The notes under the pieces are model-generated. The model was not told the DNA's origin, did no database searches, and saw nothing but the letters and a program-made list of their open reading frames with translations. From Zelopaecilomyces penicillatus (lineage: Eukaryota; Ascomycota; Sordariomycetes; Hypocreales; Pseudodiploosporaceae): a DNA stretch of 64,000 nt. The stretch is from assembly GCA_005765155.1 (NCBI GenBank), contig VCCP01000003.1, positions 3,596,001 to 3,660,000 on the forward strand, written 5' to 3'. Of this stretch, positions 23,101 through 35,633 are shown piece by piece; positions within the stretch are counted from its first letter, which is position 1; every line of letters begins with the position of its first letter. A program made the position numbers and the translations under genes.

Positions 23101-26100
23101 TTGGCTGGACCGCCTAGCCGATGACTGGAGAGGATTGGAGGGGACTGGAATGGTAATAATGATGGTCATGATGCAGAGGTACCAATAATCAATACGGCTG
23201 GCGGCAGAGACAGTACCTGCAGCGCAATTGCAGTGTTCGCTGTAGCCGTTGCTGCCTCAGGCAACCAAGTCTCTTAGCGAGATGCTACTAATTATGGTGG
23301 GGCTGACGGTGGGGCGATCCCAGCGCCTCAGTTGCGCAACGATAGGATGGATCAGCCTATTCGTACGAAAACAGTAAAGTTCTTGGCAGTCAATTTGGTT
23401 GTGTTGAGCCAACAGCTCAGCATTAATTATGACTGTACCATCAATGTCGAAGAAAGTGAAGTACGATACAACAACTCATAGAGAGGCCAAAAAGTGTGCC
23501 TTGACGCCATCCCTGCCCATACACCCTGTTCATGTTTCCGCTCCGGGTTGTCATCGCCACGAGTAAACGTCGCCTTCATGTTTTCCTATCCTATTAAAAT
23601 TTGCGGGACATGAAGAACAAAAAAGAAAAATCAAGGGGAACAGGATTGAGCAGCCTCGGAATGCACAGGTTCTGATAATGAGGCGGAGGCCATGGCAGCA
23701 ACACCACCAGGACGAAGGATGGGAGTTGACTCGGAATCGGCGCACGCCTGGAACAACAAAAAATAGGGTATCCTATGGAAAGAGTTCAATTACAGTGCAC
23801 ACCTCTTCGTGTAGAAAAGGGGCAGCAGCATAATTGGGAATGGGAAGGATGGGATGGGAAGGGAGGTCCGTGGCCTAAGCGGCGCACCCAAAACCTCGGC
23901 GTGACGTGAAGAAACCTTTTTGGGCAAGGAAATCCGGTCATGCCGACCAGATGGGACAACCAAAAAAAAGAGGGAGCAATCTTCGGCAGCGATGGGCTTC
24001 TGCCTAGGACGGGACCGATGAAGGAGTGGGCTGAGAAAAAAAATACCACGACCCATGAACCGTAACACTTCGGAGATGGTGGGGGAATGGACGGCGGAAG
24101 AAAGACCAAGAGCCTGGCTTATCCAGTAACGCATGAAAGTCTCTTTTTCCCCCAGGGCCGCAAAACAAAAAAAGAAACCTGGAAAATGGAGGGGGGGGGG
24201 CTTTCGGTGGCGAAGTAGAAGGCAGTGGTGGGAGAAGAGATGGGAAAACGTGGGCGGCGGGCGCTTGGATCTCGGTTTTGATTACTCGAATTCACTTACA
24301 GACATAAAAAAAACCACAAAGGTTGCCCAGTTCAAAGTCTGCGGCGCGGATCTTGAATATATTCGTTTTCTAGAGCTAAGCCATGTTTCGGCATGTCCCT
24401 GCTCAGCCCGGCGGGCGCTGCTAATCACAAGGAGCTGGAATATCTCATCGATTTGTGTGAGATCGGCCATTTGATCAGTCTTTTCGTCAAGAATTCCCGC
24501 CTGTGTGTCAAATAACGATATGCAGGTCATATAACGTACTTGTGTACCTAAGGTACTGAACTGAATTAGTAACTTAAATTCCTGACCTGAATCGCGTACT
24601 GGATGATTTGCAGAGGCAAATATGACATCTTTGTTGCGAACGGTGTTGCGGATCGCTGCGCAAAGGCCGTCGGCGACGGATGCAGGGCACGCCCGAATGG
24701 GGAATAATATTTGCGATTCCCAATTCCATGGTGAGGTCATAGGGTTCTCAAATCATTTCTTGTTTATTCCCTGTTGACTCTGATGATCAAATCAACTCCC
24801 CGCGATGTTACGCATCAGCCTGCCTCGGCACGGATCTGTTTTCTCAGTTCGATTACGGATTTGATGCGAAAGTGGCCACTGGGTCCTTGCTTTGATGTGA
24901 AATCCGATGGGACTGGTAGAGAGACCGCTGACTGATGAGCCCAAAACGATAGGTAATCAAATGATGGGCCAAAGCTCTAGCCACAACCAACTGACACGGC
25001 ACTGACACTGGAGCGCAGCGTGTCCGGCCACAGCCGCCATCGCAAGCTAAGAAATGTGCAATCGTGCGACAGTCTGGCCCTCAGCGCGGTAATCCGTACG
25101 GATAGTCCTGCTTTAGTTAGGTCATAATTGCTGTATGTTTTAGATTTGCGTCTGTTTGGGGGGTGATTAGAGTCTGCAAGCCGTAAATTAGAACGTCTCA
25201 TTCATGGCAAACAAGCCGTATAGATTAGCAGTCCTCTAAAGCGGGTGGATGGCGTCGCCTAATTTAGAACGACAACCACTCCAATGACACAGCAAATGAC
25301 AGCCCTCCACCTGCTTGCTGATTCAGTGATGCGACGATGAGTGCTCTGTCTCTGTTTGCTTCGGAGTTGCATTGAATGGCCTCGGACCAGGCGGAAAACC
25401 TGCACACATATGCCCATTACCAAGATGGAAGCCCGCCTCTCCCGAGCACCGGGGCAGGCGTGAACTTGCAGCCAAGTATGTCCCAAGGTAGTGTGTACAA
25501 GTAACTGAGCCACGGGATTTACCAATCTTTTAACAGTAATCATCTTCAAACTCACTGGAACTGGTCTCATTAACGCGTGTACCCGTAAAAGAGGCAGCTG
25601 GTGCGTGACTTTGAGGGTGTAATCTCGTACTGGCGATACGAAACGTCATATTGCAACGAGAGCTGGTTTGATGGGGCCTACTGGAGGATGCAACAGCGTG
25701 CGCGACAATGGCGACGTCTGGCGTGACCTCTGGCCCGCTCATTATAACAGTGTTACCTGGCTACGTACTGGTACAGGCAGAAGTACAGATACCCTGTATG
25801 CTGCGGGGCGAAGTTGAGGGAAGAACGAGAGAAGAGTCATCGCTCATCTGCGATCTATCCTCATTGAACGACTGATGGGGCCTCTCCGACTTCGAGTTTA
25901 GGCTGGGCTGGGTGCTGGCTTGGCAGGCTGGCAAAGCTGGCAGTGTTGCACCCATAGAAACCGACCAGGGGCCTGCTGCGCTAGACTGTTTAGGACCGTA
26001 GGGGGCGCCGAGAAGGGGGGTGTTGCGTTGCGTTGCTGGCTGACCTGGTGTCTGGTCTGGTGTCTGGCGCGGCAGAAGCGTTCTGCTGAGGTGTGAGCGA

Positions 26101-26594
26101 GGTTGTCCGGGCTTGCTAGGTGGTTTGGGGTGGTTTGGGTGGCTAGGTTTGGATGGGTTGGTGTTTTGGCTGGAGCCACTCAGCGTGTTGGCAACCGCCG
26201 ACAGCCAGAGAAAGAGAGGGGGAGGGGCTCTCCGCCAGGCGGCCGCGGACCAATCACAGCGCGCCAATAGGGGGCCAACCGCGCAGTGTTAGTACGACCA
26301 ACGCGCAGGAGAGTGCAGGTGCAGGTGCAAGGTACAGGTACTTGCCGATAAGAACTGTGGGAGCAGCAAGGAGCAGGAGCAGCAATCAATCAGCAAGTGC
26401 AGAAGTGATTATCAGCAACGAGCAACAACAGTCGTGGTGCTGAGTTGGAGGGTTATCCAGCAGCTCGGAGGCATGCGCTTCCTGTGCCGGCTTGCCCCAG
26501 TCTCACACACCTGCTGAACTGGACCGGGGCTGGACAAGCTGGCTGGCGACTGGCTGGGACGGGCTGTACAGTATAGACAGTGATAAGTGCGCTT

Positions 26595-26627
<33 letters not shown>

Positions 26628-28253
26628 ATATTGGTGTCTGGTACCTGTAGCGCGTGCTTGGAGTGTGTGTGTATGGGTACCTAGAACATTCACACCTGTG
26701 GTGGGTGGTGCGTGGGTTTTTCCCTCCCATGGGCCTGTTGGCTGGCCGGTCTGCCAGTCATTCAAAACTATGCCAGGACCCCCATACCAACAACGCTTCT
26801 GTTTCCCTTCCCCCCCATCGAACGTCACGATGAAGTTCGATATCGCCCTGTAAACGCTCACCAGCGACTCTCCGAAGTCTGCTCTGGTTTCTCTCCACTC
26901 CACGGCGCATTTCTTGACATTTTTCGGTTTCTTTTTCATTCTCTTCGATTTACCAACGTGTCTTCTTATTCCAGCAACTCAACCTTCGATTTTCAGCTCG
27001 CCTCGCCTTCACCATCTCCCACCCTCATCGTCTCTCGCAGCGACATTTACTTGTACCTTGCGATTAGGCACCACCAACCTCACTTTTCTCTTTCGCCGAG
27101 AACACAGTCATCGTCAGTCACGCCTTTTTTCCGCGACTGCTGACCCAGCACCGGATCGAAAAAAGGACCTATTCTTGCACTCAGTGGCTGCCTGCGTCAC
27201 TCGGCTTCTTTTCAGCATATCTCTTTGTTGTTTATTCGCATTTTGCCCACCTTTTTCTTTCCGGCCACGAGGTTCCTTTGTGGGAAAAGACTCATTTGTC
27301 TAGGCTGTCTGTCTCGCCACTCTCGCCTTTTCCAAAGCTCGAGTTGCCCAGGCTGTCCTTCCAGGCGTGTTCGACCCACTGTCGCCTCTACCACCCACCA
27401 CTACCATCACCCACTAGGCCACTGTTCACTGTCCACTGCTCACTGCCACTGCCCAGGCGCCAGCGCTCCGAAGTCGCCAGTTCGCTGCCACCTGTTCCAC
27501 GCGGCCAGACTCAGTCAGTCGCCACCACACTGGAAGAGTCACACACCCGTCGCGCCATAATACGATACCCACTTCTACAGCCCAACTCAACTCACTGCGC
27601 TACGCCACGCCACATCTAGGCTGTCATCACCGTCGCCTTGCCTCGCCTCCTTAGGCCACGTTAAAGAGTCACATCTTACCCAGCACCAAATAAATAACCT
27701 CAGCGGTGCCCTGGCAGCCGCATCGTCCCGTACCTGCATATCTTGGACTTCGTCGACTTGAATGCATCACCGTCGCCGAGCCGTATCGCCAATATAGTAA
27801 CTAACACATCATCCACCAACAACCACCAACCATCCGAACTACTATTACTTCGATGATAGACTTGTCTTAAACAAAGAAACAAGTCCCATCAACCCCACCC
27901 TTTCACCCAGACTTCGTCCCTTGGAAGCATTGTTTCGCGATGCCTCTTGCAACAAACGTTATTCCCATACCAGTCGCCGTCTCAGCTTCGTCCTCCGGTT
28001 TGATCTTTTGTGAAAAGTCGGCCCTCCCCGCCACTTTCATCTAGACGCCTCTTTAAACAACCCCTGGACACAGTTCAGCCAATAGCAACCTACATATGCT
28101 ATTGTTGCGGAACTAGCTACTCGACACGGTAACCCTCGAACTGCTCAACGGTAACAACCATCTTATTGGTTGACTTAGCCCGACGGCGACTGGATAATTG
28201 CGCTGGCTTGATTCGCTCAAGTCCATATCATAAACATATTATAGCTCTTCAAG
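20183..28253. other. 8-kb stretch without convincing genes, ending in a long leader
   Basis: Base composition varies and no frame shows a recognisable domain. The largest open frames (24282-24740 minus, 25761-26267 minus, 26412-26939 minus) lack homologous motifs. Small repeats: three copies of taggctg at about 22363-22384 and a TG/AG microsatellite at 26595-26628. From about 26820 the plus strand is pyrimidine-rich, consistent with a long promoter and 5' leader for the cyclin at 28254. A seven-codon uORF (MKFDIAL) begins at 26830. Confidence 0.45.
26595..26628. repeat. (TG)n(AG)n microsatellite
   Basis: Ten TG units (26595-26614) pass directly into about seven AG units. It lies about 1.6 kb upstream of the cyclin start codon. 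Confidence 0.85.
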
Positions 28254-30395
28254 ATGAAGTACGACAAGGACGTCTCCCCCGCCTTTGTCTCCTACCCCCG
28301 ATATGCACCATATAACCCCGCGATAGCCGCTTCGGCTTCTACCTCAACCACCTCCGTGTGGTCTGATACCGCTTCGCAATCATCTGATGACACCTGCATT
28401 TCCGCAATTTCTTCCGACTCGGACTCGTGCGACTCCTCCCGCCACTACCGACAACCATCTACTGCGGAACGTGCACTCAGTTATCATCGCACAATCCTTC
28501 AACAACAACAACAACAGCCGAAGCAGGCCGAATCGGTTCCTGCAGAGCTGCGACAAAACCCCAGGCGCAGCCATCCTGGCAGTCACACCAGGACAGCATG
28601 TCCTCCCTCACTGGTTCGCCAGTCTGATCGCAAGGTCAATTTCGTCGATAGTCTCGTCGGTACGTCACAACTAATACGTAAACATAGTTGACCCTTTACT
28701 GAGCTCAAGGCCCTTCTAGATTCATCTACCCAGATTGTCGAGACAATCTGGCCCCTCTCGTCGGCTCCTTGCCGTAGTGAGCTTGGAAGCAAGGCTGTGC
28801 TTCCGCTCCGGACCTTTATCCAGGAGACGTTGCGTCGTTCACGAACCAGCTACTCAACGTTGCAGGTCGCACTGTATTATCTGATCCTTATCAAACCCCA
28901 TGTTCCCAAGCATAACTTTACCATGGAGCAACCTGATGATCGTTACTCCAACCGGGCCCTTCAATGCGGCCGTCGCGTTTTTCTCGCCGCCTTGATTCTG
29001 GCTTCCAAGTACCTCCAAGATCGAAATTACTCGGCTCGTGCTTGGAGCAAGATCTCGGGTCTCAACACACAAGAAATCAACCAGAACGAGATTGCCTTCC
29101 TCCTTGCTGTCAACTGGAAGTTGCACATCACCGATGAAGTATTTCAACGCTGGACTGAAATTGTTCTCAAGTACACACCACCTCCTGCCCCCTCTTCCCC
29201 TGGAGGTGTTGCCCAGACTGTTACTCAGCAGAGCCTGGACTGGAAACAACTCATCCTCAAACTCAACCCTGACCTGACCAACATTGAGGGACTTATCCCC
29301 AGTGCTCAGGCTTACGCAAGACCCAGTGACCTCTCTACTATGTCGCCTCGAAGCATTCTCAACTCTCCCCAGCAGCCACGCTCCGCAACCCTGGGACACG
29401 ATTCGGGCGACTTCGCCTCGAACCCCAAGTCACACGGCCCACCTGCTGTCACCATGGAGCCAAGTCCTGCTATGGCCTCCATGACGACACCGGGTCGTTT
29501 GGCTCCCACTCTTGGCCATCTGCCAACACCACGCCTTACACCACAGACAAGCGGCTTTTGCACTCCTGCCGTGAGTGCCGCGTCGCACATTCTTGGAAAG
29601 ACAAATGCCATGGGGCTGGCGATGGCCCAGGCAAACAGTGTTAGCACTGCCCACCACTTGGACCGCTTCCCCTTCTCCGTGACGTCTTCTCCTCAGGCCT
29701 ATTGCCCTGCTCGTCGATCTTCGCTTGCCAACTCAATCTCGACCGCGTCTTCACCCGAATCGATGGTTTCAGACTCGTCGCGCACATCTCGCTCTTCCTC
29801 CATCTCATCTGCTTCCTCCCTCGCTAGCGCGACCCTCAACTGTAATAAGTTGAGTGCACCGTCGCGATTCCGAGTTGCGAAGCTTCTGAATGAGAGGTCT
29901 AGCTTGAGGCCGACTGTCCCCTCGGTTCCGGAAGACTATGACGAGCGCTTTTACTCATCATCCCCCGATTCGTATACCGGCCCGGTTACGAAACTCGGGG
30001 ATTTGTCATTAAGCACTCCCCTGGCAAGACGAGAGCGCGACCTGGAAGACATGGCGCGGGACCCAGCATCTGATGCTGCCCGTGCGCTCCAAGACCTTCA
30101 CAATCATTACCGTTACTCCGCTGATTCTACACCCACACCTGTCAAGACTGGCATCAAACGAAGCAGGCCCGCATCAATGGAAAATTCACTGCAGGACAAT
30201 GTCCGCGATATTCTTCATGGTAACCTTGACAACTTTGATGGCCCTTGGTCAGACCGCCTGGTCCGTCCGAGGTTGAGTGAGTCAAGAAAGCGAATTTGCT
30301 GTTCTACAGAGGCAGCAAATGGCTATCGAGTTGCGGCTGCTCATCCGGTGATGAGCTTTCGCGGATCTAGTATGTGGGATGGCATTTTGAACTAA
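28254..30395 (+). CDS. Pho85-type cyclin (Pcl5/Clg1-like)
   Basis: Model: exons 28254-28659 and 28720-30395, giving 693 aa. Residues 1-135 are Ser/Thr-rich with a short Gln run. A cyclin box follows (about 160-285), with FIQETLRRSRTSYSTLQVA, LYYLILIKP, the segment FLAALILASKYLQD and the WSKISGLNTQEINQNE motif that marks the Pho80/PCL cyclin group. The remaining 400 residues are Ser/Pro-rich with many SP/TP sites and look disordered. PCL cyclins bind the Pho85 kinase; Pcl5 is an unstable cyclin acting in Gcn4 turnover and amino acid sensing. The exact subfamily is inference. The long upstream pyrimidine-rich region suggests heavy transcriptional or translational control. Confidence 0.85.
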
Positions 30396-33300
30396 AAGTG
30401 CAATGCATGTGGGCTCAATTTTCGTTTGTTACTTACCAACACATTTCCTAGCACTTGGTAGGAGTGGTTGAAGAAAGGAGTCTTGCCAACGGGGCTTTTG
30501 ATACCATTCCTTACTAAATTGCCATCTTTGAGTTCATAGAAATTGGAGATGGCGTTTCAGGGCTCTGGACTTGAAAAGGCGATCTAATATAGCATTCATC
30601 ATCCAGGATCAAAGAAAATGGATGAGATGATATTTGGTGACGACGATGCTCTTCGGGGAAGAAGCGCATTCGAAGTGTGGACTTATGTACAATTAGAAGA
30701 TAGTTGATCGTTACTCTCATTTCCCTTGTTTTCGTTTTGGTTAATGGGGCAGAAATCAGTTGTTGGCATACTGCCCGGGTCTGGAAAGGGCTTGGAAGGT
30801 AGAGCAACATATGGAAAGAGGAGATTTGTGAGGATTGATGAGAGAGGAGAAGACGAAGATAATGAACGAGCAACTTTCTACAAAAAACGCACAATGCGGA
30901 AGGCGATTTCGTCTCTTGGACCGATAGCCACCGGCTAGGCCATTCACAAATTTTACTGTGGCGCAAAAAATAGGTTACTCAAATACAACAAACGCATTAT
31001 TCAACATGAAGCCTCTATATTCTATATTCGATGAAACATTATGGTGAATCACAATAATCTGAATAACAAGGATATACTTTTTTATTCGACAGAAAAATTG
31101 TCATGAAAACTGGGTGCATTCTCTGTGTGAATACTAGGCTGAATACTTGACGGTGGTATGTTTTTGAATGGCGGGCTGAAAGCCCTCCCCCTGATACTGA
31201 AAAAGATGAGAGATGAAAGAAAGGCTTGTCGGTTTCTGTTGAACACAAATCTCTAATAAGAAACCATTGATTCTTGTTCATACCATCTATACATTGCATG
31301 GCGGACCTTGTGACTTGAGTGCTTGCCAACACGTACGGGCCGCTGGTACGATTTGGGTGTTTCCGCAAGTCGTGTCCGTTTGGCTGTGCTTATAGAGGAG
31401 ATTCCCCATAGGCAGCAAGATCCAAGGACCTTGGACTAGTAATCTACAATATCTATTACTATTACGTTTGGGCTTGTCAGCCAGCCTTGTGGTCAACTCC
31501 GTGAAAGTAGGCATCCCCCCCACCCCCCATTTGGTGCCCACAGTAGGCAGATATCGAATTCATCACTATAATAAAAAGGATTTCGCTTTCATGTGAGCAA
31601 CTTCCGGTCCTAGCCGAAAACGGAGCCATCTGCCTGGATTAGAGAGAGAGCGGGAAAAAGTTTTATAGTGAACCTAGATCCTTTTTGGGCACGCGAGCAG
31701 TATTCATTCAGCACACACCTTTTCACCACGGTGTCCATGTGTGGTAATTATATGGCTGCCCCTTGTTTCTCCCCCTCCCCCCTTTATTTTTCTTTGTGAC
31801 TCATGGCCACCGAGGAGCAAGGGGACTTGGCGATCGTTTCTGGAAGCCAGGGAGCTTGTCTGATTTGGGCAAGTGGGTGGCGAACTTAACCCGAGTTGGG
31901 GGGGTGGCCATGATTACCATTGCATGTCTTCTGGCTCGTTCGAAACTTCAGCTTTTGCTGACATTGGGCTTTTTTTCTTCCTGGGGAGAGCGGGCCTATA
32001 CGAAGCTGGTCCCTTGACACGGGCTTGTTTTGAGCGCTACCTACTATTGACTATAGCCTAAGAGGGCTTGGTTTGGGCTGTTTCAGAATTACCGAATAGT
32101 AATAAGAGGTTATCTATCAGCGAGTACGGGGTAATTCATACACAGAATCCTACAGTACTGGTCGTTTTTTTCAACAAGGTTTCCCGTCAGATCAAAGTTC
32201 AGATCTAATAATTAGCGATTCAACATACCTCAGTCAAAATGGGTGAAAGTAGGCGGTGGACTTGGGTGAGTGATAATGAGCAATAATGAATAACCCGCAG
32301 CGTGATCTTCCGCATGGTAATCTGGTGGGAATCGCTCACGATGCCAGCCGTTTCTACACGATCCCGCTAGCTAATCTTTGGCGCCTATCCCCCAAGCCAG
32401 GCAGTAACTTCGGGGCCGACAGTGTGCCCTCCTGGCGGAAGATATCATCGTGTGTCGGCCTGCACTGGTTCACAATACGCAATGTGAGATGTAATACGGT
32501 AATATGCCCAAGCAACATTGTAGGCAGTCGCATCAATGGGCCCACCAAGATGTTGAGTCGATTTCGTTTCTTGTTGCATGAGTACTTCCTAACTAGGCAC
32601 ATCTAGACATGTGTTGCGAATATGCGTCTCCACTGCGGGGGATATAGCATACGAGTTTTCGAGTGAATGGGGCTGTGAAGTGATGACGACGCCTTCCAGC
32701 CGGCCATTCAAACTGAAGCATAATCATTAGGCCATCAGATCATCATCAGCTGGTAGCGACAAGTAAACGCGTCAGAATCCCTCCTCTTTCCCCTTGAGGA
32801 TTTGTCTACCCCACTTGCAAATCCTAACCCGTGGCTCAAAGTATCGGCAGCAACGAACTTTCTACAGCAGCCTCTCACCATCCTAGCAGATACAGCGAGT
32901 CATGACATGGCAAATATTGCGTTGTTGCCTGCGCAGAGTATCTTAGCCTTTGATCTCTAAATAGAAATAGAAGCTAATTGGCCAAATGGTTCATCAACCA
33001 CGTGTCTTACTGTATATTGGATGGCATGATCTTGTAGGTATAAGTGTAATCTCGTTTTATAAGCGATTGGCGGAAGACAACGGTTCACATCCGGGAGAGG
33101 GATGGAGGAAACTCCAAGTTAGGTAATGCTTGGATAACGTGGTGAAAGGGCCTTTGACCACCAAAAGTTGCCCGATTCACGAACCCAGTAAATTGCGTGT
33201 ATCAATTGAGTGAGATTAGAAGGTGGTTTGGTTCATGTAACCTCTTGAAGATCTCGAAATGTCTCCTCGACCGAGGATGCAAGAAGGCGAAACCCAAGTT

Positions 33301-33398
33301 TGTGCCCATGATGTGGTGTTTTGGTTGTATAATATAGCGTAAACTGCTGGCAATGTTATAAGCCAACCATCCACCTCCCGTTGACTAGTCTGTCGTGT
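30396..33398. other. Intergenic region
   Basis: About 3 kb between the cyclin gene and the 3' end of the F-box-like gene. Several short frames are present; none has a domain, plausible codon pattern or splice structure that I can support. Confidence 0.45.
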
Positions 33399-34520
33399 TC
33401 ATCTTAGGAGATGCACATCTGGAAGGTCGAGGGAGAGATAGAGTGCGCTCCGCGTCCATCCAAGAACCTCTCTCACTTCAATCGTATCTCCACCCCATTC
33501 CAATCGTCGTTCCAGATCAATAAGTAATTCCTTCCTGACGACATCGGCGGGCAGATCGGCAAATATCCAGCTGCGCATTAAGCAGTTGATGACTAGAATG
33601 TTCGGTTCCGGTGCGGACAACACAGCGTTACGCAGACAGTCGATTTTGACCTCCCAGGTTGGGGCATTGGTGGCATCACTGCGAGCCATGAAACCTCCGC
33701 GGCAGAGCCAAAATAGCCGGCGCTGCATTTCATCGTCCCAAGGGCCAGTGACAAGTTTGGTAGGTATACGGGTCATGGGGTGAATGTCTTGGCTAAACCA
33801 AGACATTCTCTGAACCCGGAAGGCTGGCCATTTGCAGGCTTGTTGATAATCGACCTCGAAGCACCCAGCAGCGTTGAAGTGCGAGCGTCCACCTTCATGG
33901 TCATGACCAACACTTTCCCACGGCTCATCCCAAAAGGAACTGTGCTGATACCAACGGTCGCATCCATAACGATTGGCCCAGGTCTGCTGTGCCTGTAAGA
34001 TCAAATCAATATTGGCCCATGGCTGATCTAGTACCTCTGACTAAGGTGAATGTTAGCCCAGGTGGCCCACATAAGTTTGTGTGTTGGGTATCTAGAAAGG
34101 TAGAGAAAGTGAATTGCAAACCTGAAGAACGTAGTCACCGCGACAGTCAGGCATCTTCATACCCTTTAGCCACGGCCCGTTGACAATGGCTGGGTCGGTT
34201 GGAATACCGAACCATTGATCCCATGTTTCATGGAACGCTTGAATAAAAAGTCGCAACAACGTCGCACGACCAGAGAGCCTCACGCCAATCTGGTGGCTCA
34301 CACGTGGCAGGGAGAGGTTGGTGCTGTAGAGCAAGATCATTTCCAAGATCTCGGCGGGAAGCTCATCAAGCCGCTGCGGGGGCCGGCGTGAAGCCAGGAC
34401 AGAAGCCAGGGATCCCCTTGGTTTGGTTCTCAACGGTGGGATGAGCAGGGCTTTCGGAAGATTAGACTTCCTGGAAGTTTTCCGCTTGCCTTTTACACGG
34501 ACCTTGGTAAAGTTCTCCAT
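33399..34520 (-). CDS. F-box-like domain protein
   Basis: Model: exon 1 34520-34122 and exon 2 33992-33399, giving 330 aa, with a 129-nt intron (donor GTTTGC, acceptor TTACAG, phase 0). Residues about 48-75 read LDELPAEILEMILLYSTNLSLP, a typical fungal F-box start (LPxEIxxxIL). Such proteins usually bind Skp1 and recruit targets to SCF ubiquitin ligases. The C-terminal 250 residues contain several Trp-rich stretches (WDQWFG, WANRYGCDRWYQ, WLCRGGF) but no known substrate-binding repeat such as WD40 or LRR. The N terminus is basic (KVRVKGKRKTSRKS), possibly a nuclear signal. The gene stands alone between gene-free regions. Fungal F-box genes of this form are often lineage-specific. Confidence 0.7.
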
Positions 34521-35633
34521 AGCGAGTGGAGTTATGTGAACAGACTTCTTTCAGATCTCTATTCCGTGATACAAATGGTCCAATCGAGTTACTTTGTGGA
34601 TCACTCGAGGTGGTACCTAAGATTTCTATCGATGAGGTTGTGTATAGGAGGAAGACACGGAGTACCTTGGTACTAATTAAGCAGATTTCTCAATTAGGAA
34701 TAGCTGGCTATGTTCTTTTTCGGAAGTTGTACAAGCTGCGTGCTAATGTACGCTCATCATTGTCTTGAAACCATCGTTAGATAGTAGTTTGTCAATGGCT
34801 TGCGAAAAGGTAAGAAATAGTAGGTATTACCTGGTAGCTTGTTGTGTTAAACACCGGCTTACTGGCCAGGCCTTTTACTTGCTTTTCTGGGTCTCAGCCT
34901 TGAAGCACGGATTCTTGAAATACGAGATGTATTGTCTGTACACATGTACTGTGATAGGCATGACTTTCAGCTCGGACGAGATAGTTTGAGGGCTGTAACA
35001 TATGGAAAAAGTGAAAAGAAATATGAGCCAATGTCCTTTCAAGGCCTAAATTCACTGCTGAACACGCTGTGCAGTAGTAGTTGAGCGGGTCTGCAGGGCG
35101 TCGGCATTGGCGTTTGATGATTGTGTCCGTACAGGGGGAAAACCCGCATTATGTAATCAAACAATTACACAAGGCCAGAAATGATAGCTATATGGCACGC
35201 TTGGTAGTATTTCAGCAAAGACAGCATTTGAATGGATGGATTGTGTATGGGATGAACCGTGGATGATCGTATTTTGGATAGACTGCAGGAAGGTTGATGG
35301 ATGCCTCAGTATGACGTTCTCTTGGTTGAAACTGGAAACCGTTATCGCACGTTATCATCTTCTATCTGCATGGTCCGTGCACCAGCGTCATGATATCGCG
35401 GTAAATTTTGGCAATGCCAGGAGTTCGGCAAGCAGCTCACTCGGGCAATAGCCAATAATCCACACTGGAGTAGCTCTATCCGACAAATAATCGAGACCGC
35501 AAGAGCTGGCCCATCACAGGCTGCCTTGGGAAAGACTCTTTTCCCACCCGAACCCAGCCAGTAGCGTACGCCAACCCGCGTCCATGGGGGGCAATTTCGA
35601 CAGGCTCTGTTCAACTTTTGCTAGACCGCAGCA
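34521..35633. other. Intergenic region between divergent genes
   Basis: Lies between the F-box-like gene (minus) and the Mrs2-type gene (plus). No supported gene. Contains a TACCTAAG word near 34615 and an ACGGAGTA word near 34657. Confidence 0.45.

Noticed and set aside
24282..24740. 152-codon frame on the minus strand in the gene desert
   Set aside because: It looks somewhat protein-like, but I recognise no motif and find no supporting promoter or exon.
25761..26939. Minus-strand frames of 168 and 175 codons
   Set aside because: Composition-driven: Pro/Ser/Thr-rich and, in the second, made from the TG/AG microsatellite (THTHTH runs).
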